The notes beneath the pieces are model-generated. The model saw nothing but the letters and a program-made list of their open reading frames with translations, was not told the DNA's origin and did no database searches. Position numbers and translations under genes: made by a program. Below are positions 25,826 through 34,241 of a stretch of DNA of 64,000 nucleotides, piece by piece; positions within the stretch are counted from its first letter, which is position 1, and each line of letters opens with the position of its first letter. The stretch comes from Streptomyces sp. NBC_00286 (GTDB taxonomy: Bacteria > Actinomycetota > Actinomycetes > Streptomycetales > Streptomycetaceae), in assembly GCF_036173125.1 (NCBI RefSeq), contig NZ_CP108054.1:372001-436000 (forward strand), read 5' to 3'.

Positions 25826-26635
25826 TCAGCTGCTGGGCGGGACGCGCGTGAAGTCGGGCGCCCGCTTGCCCAGGAAGGCGGCCACGCCCTCACGGCCCGC
25901 GTCGGAGGCGGCCGCGGCGGCGAGCGCGCGGGCCTCGCGGTCCAGGTGGGGACCGAGGTCCGCGGTCAGCCCGGCGGCGACGAGGCGACGGGTGGCCCCG
26001 AAGGCGGCGGTGGGTCCACCGCGCAGGGCCTCTGCCGTGCGCTCGGCCTCGGCGGCCAGTCGGTCGTGGGCGACGACGCGGCTCACCAGTCCGATGTCCG
26101 CGGCTTCCGCCGCCGGTATCCGACGGTTCGTCAGCAGCAGGTCCAGGGCTCGCTTGTGGCCGACCAGGCGGGGCAGGAACCAGCTGACTCCGGCGTCCGG
26201 TGAGTAACCGATACCGGTGTACGCGGCGGTGAACGAGGCGTTGTCGGCGGCGAGGGTGACATCGGCGGCCGCGGCCAGACCGATGCCCGCGCCCGCGACG
26301 GCTCCCTGCACGGCGGCCACCACGGGCGCGTCGCCCGCGGCGAACGTACGCAGGGCGTCGTGCAGCGCGTCGGTCACCGCGGTGAGGTGCTTCTCCAGCG
26401 CCTCGCCGGACAGGCGCGAGAACTCCCTGAGGTCACCGCCGACGCAGAAGGACTCCCCCTCGCCGGTCAGCAGCACGGCCCGTACGGCTTCACGCGCGCA
26501 GATCCGCGCCGTGTCCAGCAGTCCGCGCGCCATGTCCAGGTCGATGGCGTTGCCCGCCTCGCCCCGGCGCAGGGTGACGCGGGCAAGGCCGTCGTCGTCG
26601 ATCTCGATGCCGACACTCATCGCTCCGGCCGTCAT
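25826..26635 (-). CDS. Crotonase-family protein, PaaG-like active site
   Basis: 269-aa enoyl-CoA hydratase/isomerase-superfamily protein. The oxyanion region FCVGGDLREF and VQGAVAGAGIGLAAAADVTLA are clear. At the two places where hydratases have catalytic glutamates it has glycine (GAGIGLA) and no Glu (AYTGIGYSPDAG); instead an Asp in SPDAGVSWFLPRLVG aligns with the catalytic Asp of PaaG-type isomerases. I therefore expect a double-bond isomerase rather than a hydratase. The start ATG 26635 overlaps the SDR stop (ATGA); a much longer frame upstream is a shadow. Confidence 0.82.
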   Translation of the reverse strand: MTAGAMSVGIEIDDDGLARVTLRRGEAGNAIDLDMARGLLDTARICAREAVRAVLLTGEGESFCVGGDLREFSRLSGEALEKHLTAVTDALHDALRTFAAGDAPVVAAVQGAVAGAGIGLAAAADVTLAADNASFTAAYTGIGYSPDAGVSWFLPRLVGHKRALDLLLTNRRIPAAEAADIGLVSRVVAHDRLAAEAERTAEALRGGPTAAFGATRRLVAAGLTADLGPHLDREARALAAAAASDAGREGVAAFLGKRAPDFTRVPPSS

Positions 26636-27405
26636 CGCGCCGTCCATCCGCCGTCGACGGTCAGCACCTGTCCGGTGCAGTACGAGGAGGCGTCCGAGGC
26701 GAGGAACAGCAGCGCACCGTCGAGTTCGTGGCCGTCGCCGCCGCGCCCCAGCAGGGTGTTGCGCTCGACCCAGCGGCTGGAGCGCTCGTCGCCGAAGAGG
26801 TCGGCGGTCATCTCGGTGCGGAACCAGCCCGGGGCGAGCGCGTTGACACGTATGCCGCTGCGACCCCACTGTCCGGCCAACTCCCGGGTCAGGCCGATCA
26901 GTCCGGCCTTGGACGCCGAGTAACTCGCGCCGCCGAGGGGGGCGGCGGTCACCAGACCGAGGATGGAGGAGACGTTGATGATGCTCCTGCCGCCCGTGTC
27001 ACCGGGTGCCTCGGCGGTGAGGCGGGCCAGGTGGTAGGGCGCGGTGAGGTTGACGCCGAGGACGTCGGCGAAGGCATCCGGCGATTCGTCCTCGGCGCGG
27101 GTCTCGCCGGAGGTGGCCGCGTTGTTGACCAGGATGTCGAGACGGCCGGTGGCGGCCAGCGCGGTCTCGGCCAGCCGCGTACGGTCGGCGGCGAGCGAGA
27201 CGTCGCAGGCGACGGGGTGGATACGCGCGTCGGAGTCGGCGAGTTCCTTCAGCCGGTCGATGCGGCGGGCCGCGGCGAACACGGTGGCGCCGGCCTGCGC
27301 GAGAACGGCGGCGAAGCGTGCGCCGAGCCCGGCGGAGGCGCCGGTGACGAGGGCTGTCCGGCCCTGGAGCGAGAACAGCTCGGCGGTCGACTGCGGCGCG
27401 CTCAC
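26632..27405 (-). CDS. Short-chain dehydrogenase/reductase
   Basis: 257-aa SDR with a classical Rossmann motif TGASAGLG (about residues 21-28), NNAAT, catalytic serine in NVSSILG and Y-S-A-S-K at about 168. It ends in LTVDGGWTAR, the standard SDR tail. GTG 27405 overlaps the previous SDR stop by four bases. Likely oxidises a 3-hydroxyacyl-CoA or a secondary alcohol intermediate of the pathway. Confidence 0.88.
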   Translation of the reverse strand: MSAPQSTAELFSLQGRTALVTGASAGLGARFAAVLAQAGATVFAAARRIDRLKELADSDARIHPVACDVSLAADRTRLAETALAATGRLDILVNNAATSGETRAEDESPDAFADVLGVNLTAPYHLARLTAEAPGDTGGRSIINVSSILGLVTAAPLGGASYSASKAGLIGLTRELAGQWGRSGIRVNALAPGWFRTEMTADLFGDERSSRWVERNTLLGRGGDGHELDGALLFLASDASSYCTGQVLTVDGGWTAR

Positions 27406-28178
27406 TCGTCCACTCCGATCGGCAGGGCGGTCGCTCCGCCGTCGAGCACCAGCGTCTGGCCGGTCATCCAGGAGGAGGCGTCACAGGCCAGGAACAGCGC
27501 CGCGTTCGCCACGTCCTCCACCGTGCCGAGGCGCCGCAGCGGCAGCTTGGCGGTGAGGATCGGCTCGCGCACCTCCCACACCGCCCTTGCCAGCTCGGTC
27601 TTGATCAGACCGGGAGCGATGGCGTTGACCCGCGCTCGCGGCCCGAGTTCGTAGGCGAGCTGCCGGGTCATGTGCAGCATGGCGGCCTTGGTGGCGTTGT
27701 AGTAGCCGATGTGCGGGTCGACGATCAGCCCGCCCACGGAGGCGATGTTGACCACCGCTCCCCCGTGCTCGGCCATCCAGGACCGCCACGCGCAACGGGT
27801 CCAGGCGATCATGCCGTACTGGTTGACGCGTACGGTCTTCTCCGCGCGCGGCAGGTCCAGGTCGAGCAGGTCGCCGTGGTACGGGTTGGTCGCCGCGTTG
27901 TTGACGAGGACGTCGACCCGGCCGAAGCGGGACATGGTCTCGTCGACGCAGGCTTCCGCCTGCTCGGGTTCGCCGGCGTTGGCCACCACCGTGTGCACGT
28001 CGCCGTCGCCCTTGACGCGGAGCAACTCCTCGCGTGCCTCGGCGAGTCCGGCCGCCTTGCGGGCCGCGATCACCACATGCGCGCCGGCCGCCCGGTAGGC
28101 GGTCGCGATGCCGAGGCCGATGCCGCGGGATCCACCGGTGATGACGGCGACCTTGCCGTCGAGGGTGTTGGCACTCAC
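27402..28178 (-). CDS. Short-chain dehydrogenase/reductase
   Basis: 258-aa SDR. TGGSRGIG is the cofactor motif, NNAAT the structural motif, NIASVGG carries the catalytic serine and Y-N-A-T-K the Tyr/Lys pair. The tail LVLDGGATALPIGVDE is normal. GTG 28178 overlaps the ACAD stop by four bases. It is closest in style to the SDRs that pair with ACAD10/11-type dehydrogenases. In the levulinate pathway LvaD is such an SDR, which fits its place between kinase/ACAD and the next SDR. Confidence 0.88.
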   Translation of the reverse strand: MSANTLDGKVAVITGGSRGIGLGIATAYRAAGAHVVIAARKAAGLAEAREELLRVKGDGDVHTVVANAGEPEQAEACVDETMSRFGRVDVLVNNAATNPYHGDLLDLDLPRAEKTVRVNQYGMIAWTRCAWRSWMAEHGGAVVNIASVGGLIVDPHIGYYNATKAAMLHMTRQLAYELGPRARVNAIAPGLIKTELARAVWEVREPILTAKLPLRRLGTVEDVANAALFLACDASSWMTGQTLVLDGGATALPIGVDE

Positions 28179-29431
28179 GCTGCTCCTGCCTTCGTGTCGG
28201 TCGTCCGGTGCTCGCTCTTCGGGCCGGTCTTGCGGTACTTGGCGAGTTCCTGGCGGGCCACCGTCCGCAGATGCACCTCGTCGGGGCCGTCGGCGATGCG
28301 CAGCGCACGCGTGATCGCGTACAGCCGCGCCAGTACGGTGTCGTCGCTGACCCCCGCCGCGCCGTGCGCCTGCACCGCGCGGTCGACCACCTTGTGGGCG
28401 ACCTCCAGCGCCGCGACCTTGATCGCGGCGACCTCCATGCGTGCGGCGGCGTTTCCGACCGTGTCCATCAGCCAGGCGGACTTGAGGACGAGGAGGCGCA
28501 GTTGCTCGATCTCGATGCGGCTGCGGGCGATCCACTCGCGCACCACGCCCTGATCGGCGAGCGGCCCGCCGAAGGCGGTGCGTTCGGTGACGCGCTCGCA
28601 CATCAGCTGCAGGGCGCGCTCGGCGAAGCCCACGGCGCGCATCGCGTAGTGCATCCGCCCCGGACCGAGCCGTCCCTGGGCGAGCGCGAAGCCCTCCCCC
28701 TCGCCCCTGAGGATGTTCTCCACCGGCACGCGGACGTCCTCGAAGAGCACGTCACCGTGTCCGAGCCGGTCGGTGTAGCCGAACATCGGCAGGTCGCGCA
28801 GGACCGTGACGCCCGGGGTGTCCCGGGGGATGAGCAGCATGCTCTGCTGCCGGTAGGTGGGCGCGTCCGGGTCGGTCTTGCCCATCAGGATGATCAGCTT
28901 GCAGTCGGGGTCGAGGATCCCGGAGGTGTACCACTTGCGGCCGTTGACGACGTAGCTGTCGCCGTCGCGGGTGATACGGGTCCGGATGTTGCGGGCGTCG
29001 GAACTGGCGACCTCCGGCTCGGTCATGGCGAAGCAGGAGCGGATCTCCGCGTCCAGCAGGGGCCGCAGCCAGCGTTCCTGCTGCTCGGGCGTGCCGAACA
29101 GCGCGAGCAGTTCCATGTTGCCGGTGTCGGGCGCCGAGCAGTTGAACACCTCGGGGCCGATGATTGAGCGGCCCGCCAGCTCGGCGAGCGGCGCGTATTC
29201 GAGGTTGGTGAGCCCCGCGCCCCAGTCGCCGTGCGCCATGAAGAGGTTCCACAGACCCTCGGCGCGCGCCTTCTCCTTCAGCTCGGTCATCACGGGCGGC
29301 AGCGCGTGCGGGTCGTCCCCTTCGGCGAGCTGCCGGTCGTAGACCGCTTCCGCGGGGAAGACATGCTGCTCCATGAACGACCGCATACGGTCCTGGAGTT
29401 CACTCGCCCGTGGCGAGAATCCGAAATCCAC
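28175..29431 (-). CDS. Acyl-CoA dehydrogenase, ACAD10/11 (LvaC-like) type
   Basis: 418-aa flavoprotein. MDFGFSPRASELQDRMRSFMEQHVFPAE at the start, CFAMTEPEVASSDARNIRTRI, NGRKWYTSGI and a C-terminal AHGAAGVSDDTVLARLYAITRALRIADGPDEVHLRTVAR are typical of ACAD10/11-like dehydrogenases rather than medium-chain FadE. An APH-type kinase gene lies immediately upstream (75 bp), the same pairing as LvaA/LvaC and the fused human ACAD10/11. Known members handle 4-phosphorylated acyl-CoAs. GTG 29431 follows AGGAG. Confidence 0.88.
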   Translation of the reverse strand: MDFGFSPRASELQDRMRSFMEQHVFPAEAVYDRQLAEGDDPHALPPVMTELKEKARAEGLWNLFMAHGDWGAGLTNLEYAPLAELAGRSIIGPEVFNCSAPDTGNMELLALFGTPEQQERWLRPLLDAEIRSCFAMTEPEVASSDARNIRTRITRDGDSYVVNGRKWYTSGILDPDCKLIILMGKTDPDAPTYRQQSMLLIPRDTPGVTVLRDLPMFGYTDRLGHGDVLFEDVRVPVENILRGEGEGFALAQGRLGPGRMHYAMRAVGFAERALQLMCERVTERTAFGGPLADQGVVREWIARSRIEIEQLRLLVLKSAWLMDTVGNAAARMEVAAIKVAALEVAHKVVDRAVQAHGAAGVSDDTVLARLYAITRALRIADGPDEVHLRTVARQELAKYRKTGPKSEHRTTDTKAGAA

Positions 29432-29445
29432 GATTGCTCCTGTCC

Positions 29446-29490
29446 GGGGTGCCGGGGTGCGGGGTGCCGGGGTGCGGGGTGCCGGGGTTC
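29446..29490. repeat. 15-bp tandem repeat, three copies
   Basis: GGGGTGCCGGGGTGC is repeated three times in the 75-bp gap between the kinase stop and the ACAD start; only the penultimate base of the last copy differs. It lies directly before the ACAD's Shine-Dalgarno on the minus strand and would be a C-rich stretch in the mRNA. Confidence 0.85.
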
Positions 29491-29506
29491 GTGTGGTCGG
29501 TCCGGA

Positions 29507-30487
29507 TCAGCCGAGGATGTCGCGTGCCGTGCGGATCATCGCGGCGATGGTCGGCGGCAGTCGCTCCTGGTCCGGGTCGAGGTGCTTGCCCTCGCGGTGC
29601 CGGCGCAGGTTGTGGCCCATGATCGCGGCCATCTTCATGCGGCCGAGCGCCCGGAACCAGTCCATCGCGGGCAGCGCGGGCCTACCGTCGAGGTAGGCGT
29701 CCAGCAGTTCGGCCTCGCTGGGCAGACCGGGCACAGCGTGCCCCAGCTGGGGGAAGTTGCGGTGGTCGGCGAAGAGCAGGAACCAGCCGAGGTCGATGCG
29801 CGGGTCGCCAACGCTCCAGATCTCCCAGTCGACGACGGCCACCACGCGCTCGCCGTCACACAGCACGTTGCCGAGCCGGAAGTCCCCGTGCAGCAGAACC
29901 GGTGGCATGCCGCCGGGCACGTCGACGGCCAGGCGAGCCAGCAACTCCTCGCCGCCGGGGCGGAGTTCCGGTGGTACGGCGTGCAGGGTACGGCTCCATC
30001 GCTCCAACTCACCGGCCGCGTCGAGCGGTTCAGGCGCGTCGAGCCCGGGCGTACGGGTGTCGGTGGCGTGCAGCCGCCGCAGGACGGAGGCGATCTCCAG
30101 CATGCGGGCGCGGGCCGTGGCGGCGGGCACCTCGGGCTCGTCGAGTACGGGCTCGACGGCCTCGCCGACCGCGAAGTCCATGGCGAACCATGCCGGCTGG
30201 TTCTCGTCGACGGCCACGACCCCCGGCACCGGCACCTGCTCCACGGACCCGGACAGCGCGCCCAGCACGCGCGCCTGGCGCAGCACGTCGTTGCGTCCGA
30301 CGGGCCGCTGCCCGGGAGGCACCGCCTTGACGACGTACCTGTGATCCCCGGCCGTGACGGAGTACGTGAGCCCCGAGTGGCCGCCCGGCAGCACCGTCAA
30401 CTCGCCGATCGGGGCGCCCGGGTGGCGGCGGGCGAGCCGGTCGCGGACGCGGACGGACAGCTCCGGCACCTGGGTGGCCGTGCTCAT
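29507..30487 (-). CDS. APH-family small-molecule kinase (LvaA/ACAD10-11 kinase type)
   Basis: 326-aa phosphotransferase. Brenner motif HGDFRLGN at residues 200-207, metal-binding Asp220 in VVDWEIWSVGDPRIDLGW and Lys54 in YVVKAV are intact, so it should be an active kinase. In the known LvaA (levulinate) and ACAD10/11 systems the partner kinase phosphorylates the 4-hydroxyl of a hydroxyacyl-CoA; the adjacent ACAD supports the same role here. It is not a likely antibiotic-resistance gene. ATG 30487. Confidence 0.82.
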   Translation of the reverse strand: MSTATQVPELSVRVRDRLARRHPGAPIGELTVLPGGHSGLTYSVTAGDHRYVVKAVPPGQRPVGRNDVLRQARVLGALSGSVEQVPVPGVVAVDENQPAWFAMDFAVGEAVEPVLDEPEVPAATARARMLEIASVLRRLHATDTRTPGLDAPEPLDAAGELERWSRTLHAVPPELRPGGEELLARLAVDVPGGMPPVLLHGDFRLGNVLCDGERVVAVVDWEIWSVGDPRIDLGWFLLFADHRNFPQLGHAVPGLPSEAELLDAYLDGRPALPAMDWFRALGRMKMAAIMGHNLRRHREGKHLDPDQERLPPTIAAMIRTARDILG

Positions 30488-30503
30488 CGGACGTGCTCCT
30501 TAC

Positions 30504-31724
30504 TCATCGGACCGGTTCCCTGGGCAGGCCAAGCACGCGTTCGGCGAGGATGTTGTGCTGGATCTCGTCGGTGCCGCCCGCGATGCTGTAGCCGGGGGCG
30601 CCGAGCAGGTGCTCCGTCCAGGCGTAGGTGCCCCACTCCCCCGTGTCCGCGACGAGGCCGGGCCCCAGCAGCTCGGAGACCAGATCGCTGGTGCGCCGCA
30701 TGGTCTCGGTGGCGTAGAGCTTGCCGACCGAGGCTTCCGCGCCGGGCTCGCGTCCGGCCACGAGGGCGGCGGTCACCCGCAGTCCCATGAGCCGCTGGAC
30801 GAGGGTGCGGATGTGGAGGTCGGCGGCCCTCTGCTGTTCGCTGCCGGTGAGCGGACGGGTCAGGTTCCCGGCCAGTTCCAGCGCCCGGTCGGCGTTGTCA
30901 AGGCCGAGGTTGCCGGAGTCGAGCCGCTCGGCGGCCAGCACACTGAGCGTGACCCGCCAGCCCTCGCCGACCGGCCCGAGCCGGTCGGTGTCGGGCACCA
31001 CCACACCGTCGAGGTAGACCTCGTTGAAGCTGGTGCCGCCGGTCATCTGCTGGATGGGCCGTACGGTCACGCCCGGCGCGTCCATACGCACCAGGAAGAC
31101 GGTGATGCCGGCGTGCTTGCGTACGTCCGGATCGGTGCGGCACACCGCGACGCCCCAGGTCGCGACGCGGGCCCCGGAGGTCCACACCTTGTGCCCGGTC
31201 AGCACCCAGTTGTCGCCGTCGCGCACGGCCCTGGTCCGCACCGCCGCGAGGTCGGATCCTGCCTCGGTCTCCGAGAACAGCTGGCAGGCCAGTTCGTCGG
31301 TGCGCAGCATGGGCCGAAGCCAGCGCTCCTTCTGCTCCTCGGTGCCCCAGATGCCGATCGCGGGGGCGACGAGCTGCTGCGTCACCGGGAAGACCTCGGT
31401 GCGGTGCGGCACGTCGAAGGCCGCCTCTTCGGTGCGGTAGAGCTGCTCGTAGTACGCGGGCAGGCCCCGACCCCCGTACGCCTCCTGCCAGTTGAGCGCG
31501 CCCCACCCGTGGTCGTAGCGGGTGCGTTCCCACCCCTGGATGCGGGCGGTGTGCTCGCGCTCCTGCTCCTCGGTCCAGTTCTCGAACACGGCGACGGAGT
31601 CGGAGCCGCTGCCCCATTCCTCGTCGGCGGCGCGGGGCCGGGCGACCGTGGCGAGCCACTGCCGGGCCTGGGTGCGGAACTCCTCGGGCTCCGGGACAGC
31701 GCCGGCTTCCGGGATATCGCTCAT
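30504..31724 (-). CDS. Acyl-CoA dehydrogenase (second of operon)
   Basis: 406-aa ACAD with an N-terminal acidic lead and sequences WERTRYDHGWGALNWQEAYGGRGLP, FSETEAGSDLAAVRTRAVRDG, GHKVWTSGARVATW and C-terminal GYSIAGGTDEIQHNILAERVLGLPREP. This tail, with G-G-T-x-E/D-I-Q-x-N-I-x-A-E-R-V-L-G-L-P-R, is the classical actinobacterial FadE tail. It is more canonical than the ACAD10/11-like neighbour. ATG 31724 is preceded by GGAGG at 11 nt; GTG 31736 is possible. The kinase follows 16 bp downstream. Confidence 0.88.
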   Translation of the reverse strand: MSDIPEAGAVPEPEEFRTQARQWLATVARPRAADEEWGSGSDSVAVFENWTEEQEREHTARIQGWERTRYDHGWGALNWQEAYGGRGLPAYYEQLYRTEEAAFDVPHRTEVFPVTQQLVAPAIGIWGTEEQKERWLRPMLRTDELACQLFSETEAGSDLAAVRTRAVRDGDNWVLTGHKVWTSGARVATWGVAVCRTDPDVRKHAGITVFLVRMDAPGVTVRPIQQMTGGTSFNEVYLDGVVVPDTDRLGPVGEGWRVTLSVLAAERLDSGNLGLDNADRALELAGNLTRPLTGSEQQRAADLHIRTLVQRLMGLRVTAALVAGREPGAEASVGKLYATETMRRTSDLVSELLGPGLVADTGEWGTYAWTEHLLGAPGYSIAGGTDEIQHNILAERVLGLPREPVR

Positions 31725-31771
31725 GTCTTCTTCCACCTCCGATCGGCGGGACGCTCAACGGGGACGTTCGT

Positions 31772-32926
31772 TCAGCGGGACAGCACCGTGCAGGCGCTCA
31801 CGCCGGGGGCGCCGTACACATGGGTGAAGCCGACCCTGGGCTCGCCCGGGACCTGGCGTTCACCGGCCCGACCGCGCAGCTGCTGGACGATCTCGTAGAC
31901 CTGGCGCAGCCCCGAGGCGCCGATGGGTTCGCCGTTGGCGATGCAGCCGCCGTCGGTGTTGACCGGCAGCGTTCCGCCGATCTCGGTGACACCGGAGGCG
32001 ATCAGCCGCTCCTGCTCGCCGTCCTCGCAGAACCCGCACTCGGCCATGTGCATGACCTCGGCGCCGCTCTCGGTGTCCTGCAGCTGGCAGACATCGACGT
32101 CGCCGGGGCCGATCCCGGCTTCCTCGAAGGCGGCGGCCGAGGCATCACGGCTGACGCTGGTCAGCTGACCACCGGGGATCCAGGGGCTGAAGACTTCGAA
32201 CGAGCCGAAACGCCGGGTGCGTACGGCCGCCGAGCGCAAGGCGACCGGCGGGCCGGCCAGGGTGTCCAGGCTGCGCGCGGCTTCGGGCGAGCAGAGCACC
32301 AGCGCGGCCGCGCCGGCCCCTGGTGAGCAGAACATGTAGCGGGTCAGCGGATCGCTGACCATGCCGGATTCGAGGACCTCCTCGGCCGACACCGGCTTGC
32401 GCCGCCATGCCTCAGGGGTCAGACCGCCGTTGCGGTACGCCTTCTCGGCGACCAGGGCCAGGGTGCGCGGGGTGATTCCGTGGTCGTACATATAGCGCTG
32501 GATCTTCATGCCGAAGAACTGGGTCGTCACCATCAGCCCGTCGCTGCCGTACTCCGCTCCCAGCCCCCAGTCCTCGGGCCGCGGGTCGAAGGCTCCGCGT
32601 GGGTGTTTGTCGAAGCCGACGGCGAGGACGACGTCCGCCATGCCGGAGCGGATCGCGTTCACGGCGGAGATCAGCGCGCTGCCGCCGGTGGCGCAGCCGT
32701 TCTTGACGTTGATGAACGGCACCCCGGTCAGGCCGAGTTGGGCCACCAGCGTGTCGGCGAGGCCTGCGCTGTCACTGCCGCCGAACGCGGCCCGCACCCG
32801 CGACCACTCGATCCCGGCGTCCGCCAGCGCGGCGTTCACCGCACCGACGGCCAGTTGCCGGCCGCTCGCCTCCGACCGGCCGAACGGGGTGCGCCCGGCG
32901 CCGCAGACCAGTACGTCGGTACTCAT
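31772..32926 (-). CDS. Thiolase-like lipid-transfer/SCPx protein with altered active site
   Basis: 384-aa thiolase-fold protein. The nucleophile-position Cys78 lies in NVKNGCATGGSAL and a late Cys379 in GVSACTVL is present, but where thiolases have the catalytic His in GHPxGxTG this protein reads NGEPIGASG, with Glu333. The segment QLQDTESGAEVMHMAECGFCEDGEQE replaces the NEAFA loop. This and the adjacent DUF35 gene resemble the steroid Ltp2-ChsH2 retro-aldolase pairs and other SCPx-like thiolase/DUF35 pairs, so it may cleave a C-C bond by a non-thiolase mechanism. ATG 32926 follows GAGGAGGG. Confidence 0.82.
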   Translation of the reverse strand: MSTDVLVCGAGRTPFGRSEASGRQLAVGAVNAALADAGIEWSRVRAAFGGSDSAGLADTLVAQLGLTGVPFINVKNGCATGGSALISAVNAIRSGMADVVLAVGFDKHPRGAFDPRPEDWGLGAEYGSDGLMVTTQFFGMKIQRYMYDHGITPRTLALVAEKAYRNGGLTPEAWRRKPVSAEEVLESGMVSDPLTRYMFCSPGAGAAALVLCSPEAARSLDTLAGPPVALRSAAVRTRRFGSFEVFSPWIPGGQLTSVSRDASAAAFEEAGIGPGDVDVCQLQDTESGAEVMHMAECGFCEDGEQERLIASGVTEIGGTLPVNTDGGCIANGEPIGASGLRQVYEIVQQLRGRAGERQVPGEPRVGFTHVYGAPGVSACTVLSR

Positions 32927-33309
32927 GAGCCCTCCTCGCCGGGGGTCGTGGGCCTGGCCCGCGGGACGCCGTGGCCCGCGGTCACGGCGAGGGGCATGCC
33001 GATGCGGACGTCGTCGAGGTCGTCGACCTCGAGTACGGCGGCCACCCGCACGCCTTCCACCAGCTCGACGTAACCGAGCGCGAACGGCACGAATCCGCCG
33101 GGCGGGGCCTGGTAGGGCGGCGACTTGGGGGCGTACCGCTGCACCGTCCAGGTCCACAGCCTGCCCGTGCCCTGGAGGACCGCCGGCTCGGCCGGTCCCC
33201 CGCAGCGCGGGCACGCGTCCTCCGCGGGGTAGGCCGTCACCGCGCAGCCGGAGCAGCATGAGCCCTGGAGCCCGACGGCGACGGTCGGACTCCGCGGATC
33301 CGTGGCCAT
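32923..33309 (-). CDS. DUF35 zinc-ribbon/OB-fold protein
   Basis: 128-aa partner protein. The zinc ribbon is CSGCAVTAYPAEDACPRC, followed by an OB-fold with GTGRLWTWTVQRYAP and GYVELVEGVRVAAVLE. DUF35 proteins bind thiolase-like partners and deliver acyl-CoA. The stop overlaps the start of that partner by four bases, consistent with a fixed complex. ATG 33309 is favoured; a GTG at 33330 in frame adds seven residues. Confidence 0.85.
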   Translation of the reverse strand: MATDPRSPTVAVGLQGSCCSGCAVTAYPAEDACPRCGGPAEPAVLQGTGRLWTWTVQRYAPKSPPYQAPPGGFVPFALGYVELVEGVRVAAVLEVDDLDDVRIGMPLAVTAGHGVPRARPTTPGEEGS

Positions 33310-33314
33310 CCGGA

Positions 33315-34103
33315 TCAGCGCCCCGTCCACTTGGGTTCACGCTTCTCCAGGAACGCCGACACACCTTCGTTCGCGTCCTCGGAGTTGAGGGCCACGCCCA
33401 CGGCGAGGTGCTCCATCACCATCAGCGACTGGGTGTCGGCGTCCAGGCTGCGGTCGATCGTCATCTTCGTCAGCCACATCATGAAGGGGCTCTTGTCGAC
33501 GAGGTCCCCGATGAAGTCGTCGACCGTCTCGTCCAACTTGTCGGCCGGGGCGGATTTGTTGATCAGTCCGAACTCGACGGCCTCGATGCCGGAGAGGAGC
33601 TTGCCGGTGAGCATCAGCTCCTTGGTCTTGCGGATGCCGATCATGCGCGGCACCCGGTAGATCGGGCCGGCCCCGCCGAACAGCGCGCGGCGGATGTGGA
33701 AGTCGCCGATCTTGGCGTCGTCCGCGGAGATGGCGAAGTCGCAGGAGATCATGATCTCGAAGCCGCCGGCGGTGACGTGGCCCTCCAGGACCGCGACCGA
33801 GGGGGTCTTCATCGAGTAGAGGCGGTCGCACACCTTCGCGGACTTCACGGCGACATCGATCGCGTTCGACTTGCCGACGTACTCCGCCTTCAAGCTGTCG
33901 AGGTCGAAGCCCGAGCAGAAGGTGCCGCCGCGACCGCGGACCACCAGGACTCGCAGCTCGGGGTCCTCGTCGACCTCGGTGATGATCTCGTCGAGCCGGT
34001 CCAGGATCGGCACCGTGACGCAGTTCTTCTTCCACGGGCGGTTGAGCCACACACGGGCCACGTGGCCGTCACGCTCGAACTGGATCTCGTCTTCCACTGC
34101 CAT
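33315..34103 (-). CDS. Crotonase-family protein, operon head
   Basis: 262-aa crotonase. The CoA-binding FCSGFDLDSL and the oxyanion helix GHVTAGGFEIMISCDFAI are present; the Glu in GGFEI corresponds to one of the two hydratase glutamates, but the second position reads DFHIRRALFGGAG, with His in place of Glu. Hydration is thus not assured; a decarboxylase, isomerase, retro-aldol or hydrolase role is possible. ATG 34103 opens the ten-gene unit running to 24647. The operator-like repeat ends 17 bp upstream, so transcription probably starts close to or inside the operator. Confidence 0.84.
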   Translation of the reverse strand: MAVEDEIQFERDGHVARVWLNRPWKKNCVTVPILDRLDEIITEVDEDPELRVLVVRGRGGTFCSGFDLDSLKAEYVGKSNAIDVAVKSAKVCDRLYSMKTPSVAVLEGHVTAGGFEIMISCDFAISADDAKIGDFHIRRALFGGAGPIYRVPRMIGIRKTKELMLTGKLLSGIEAVEFGLINKSAPADKLDETVDDFIGDLVDKSPFMMWLTKMTIDRSLDADTQSLMVMEHLAVGVALNSEDANEGVSAFLEKREPKWTGR

Positions 34104-34119
34104 GCTGCTCACCCTTCCA

Positions 34120-34133
34120 AACTGAACTGAATT
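34120..34133. promoter_or_regulatory. Operator-like inverted repeat c (ten-gene unit)
   Basis: AACTGA-AC-TGAATT. The left half is perfect; the right half is 4 of 6. It lies 17 bp upstream of the operon's first start codon. A further AGTTTGG at 34141-34147 matches the flank of the motif on the other strand, so two overlapping dimers are possible. Confidence 0.65.
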
Positions 34134-34241
34134 CACTCCGAGTTTGGAAGCACCGAGGGGCCCTGTCAACCCTTTGATCGAGACAAGTTCGAAGGATGCC
34201 GCCGTTCGGCAACTTGCAGCAGGTAGTTCTACCGGGAGATC

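Noticed and set aside
29507..30487. Aminoglycoside resistance gene
   Set aside because: It has the APH fold, but operon context with ACAD, SDR and crotonase genes and the resemblance to LvaA/ACAD10-type kinases point to a catabolic kinase.
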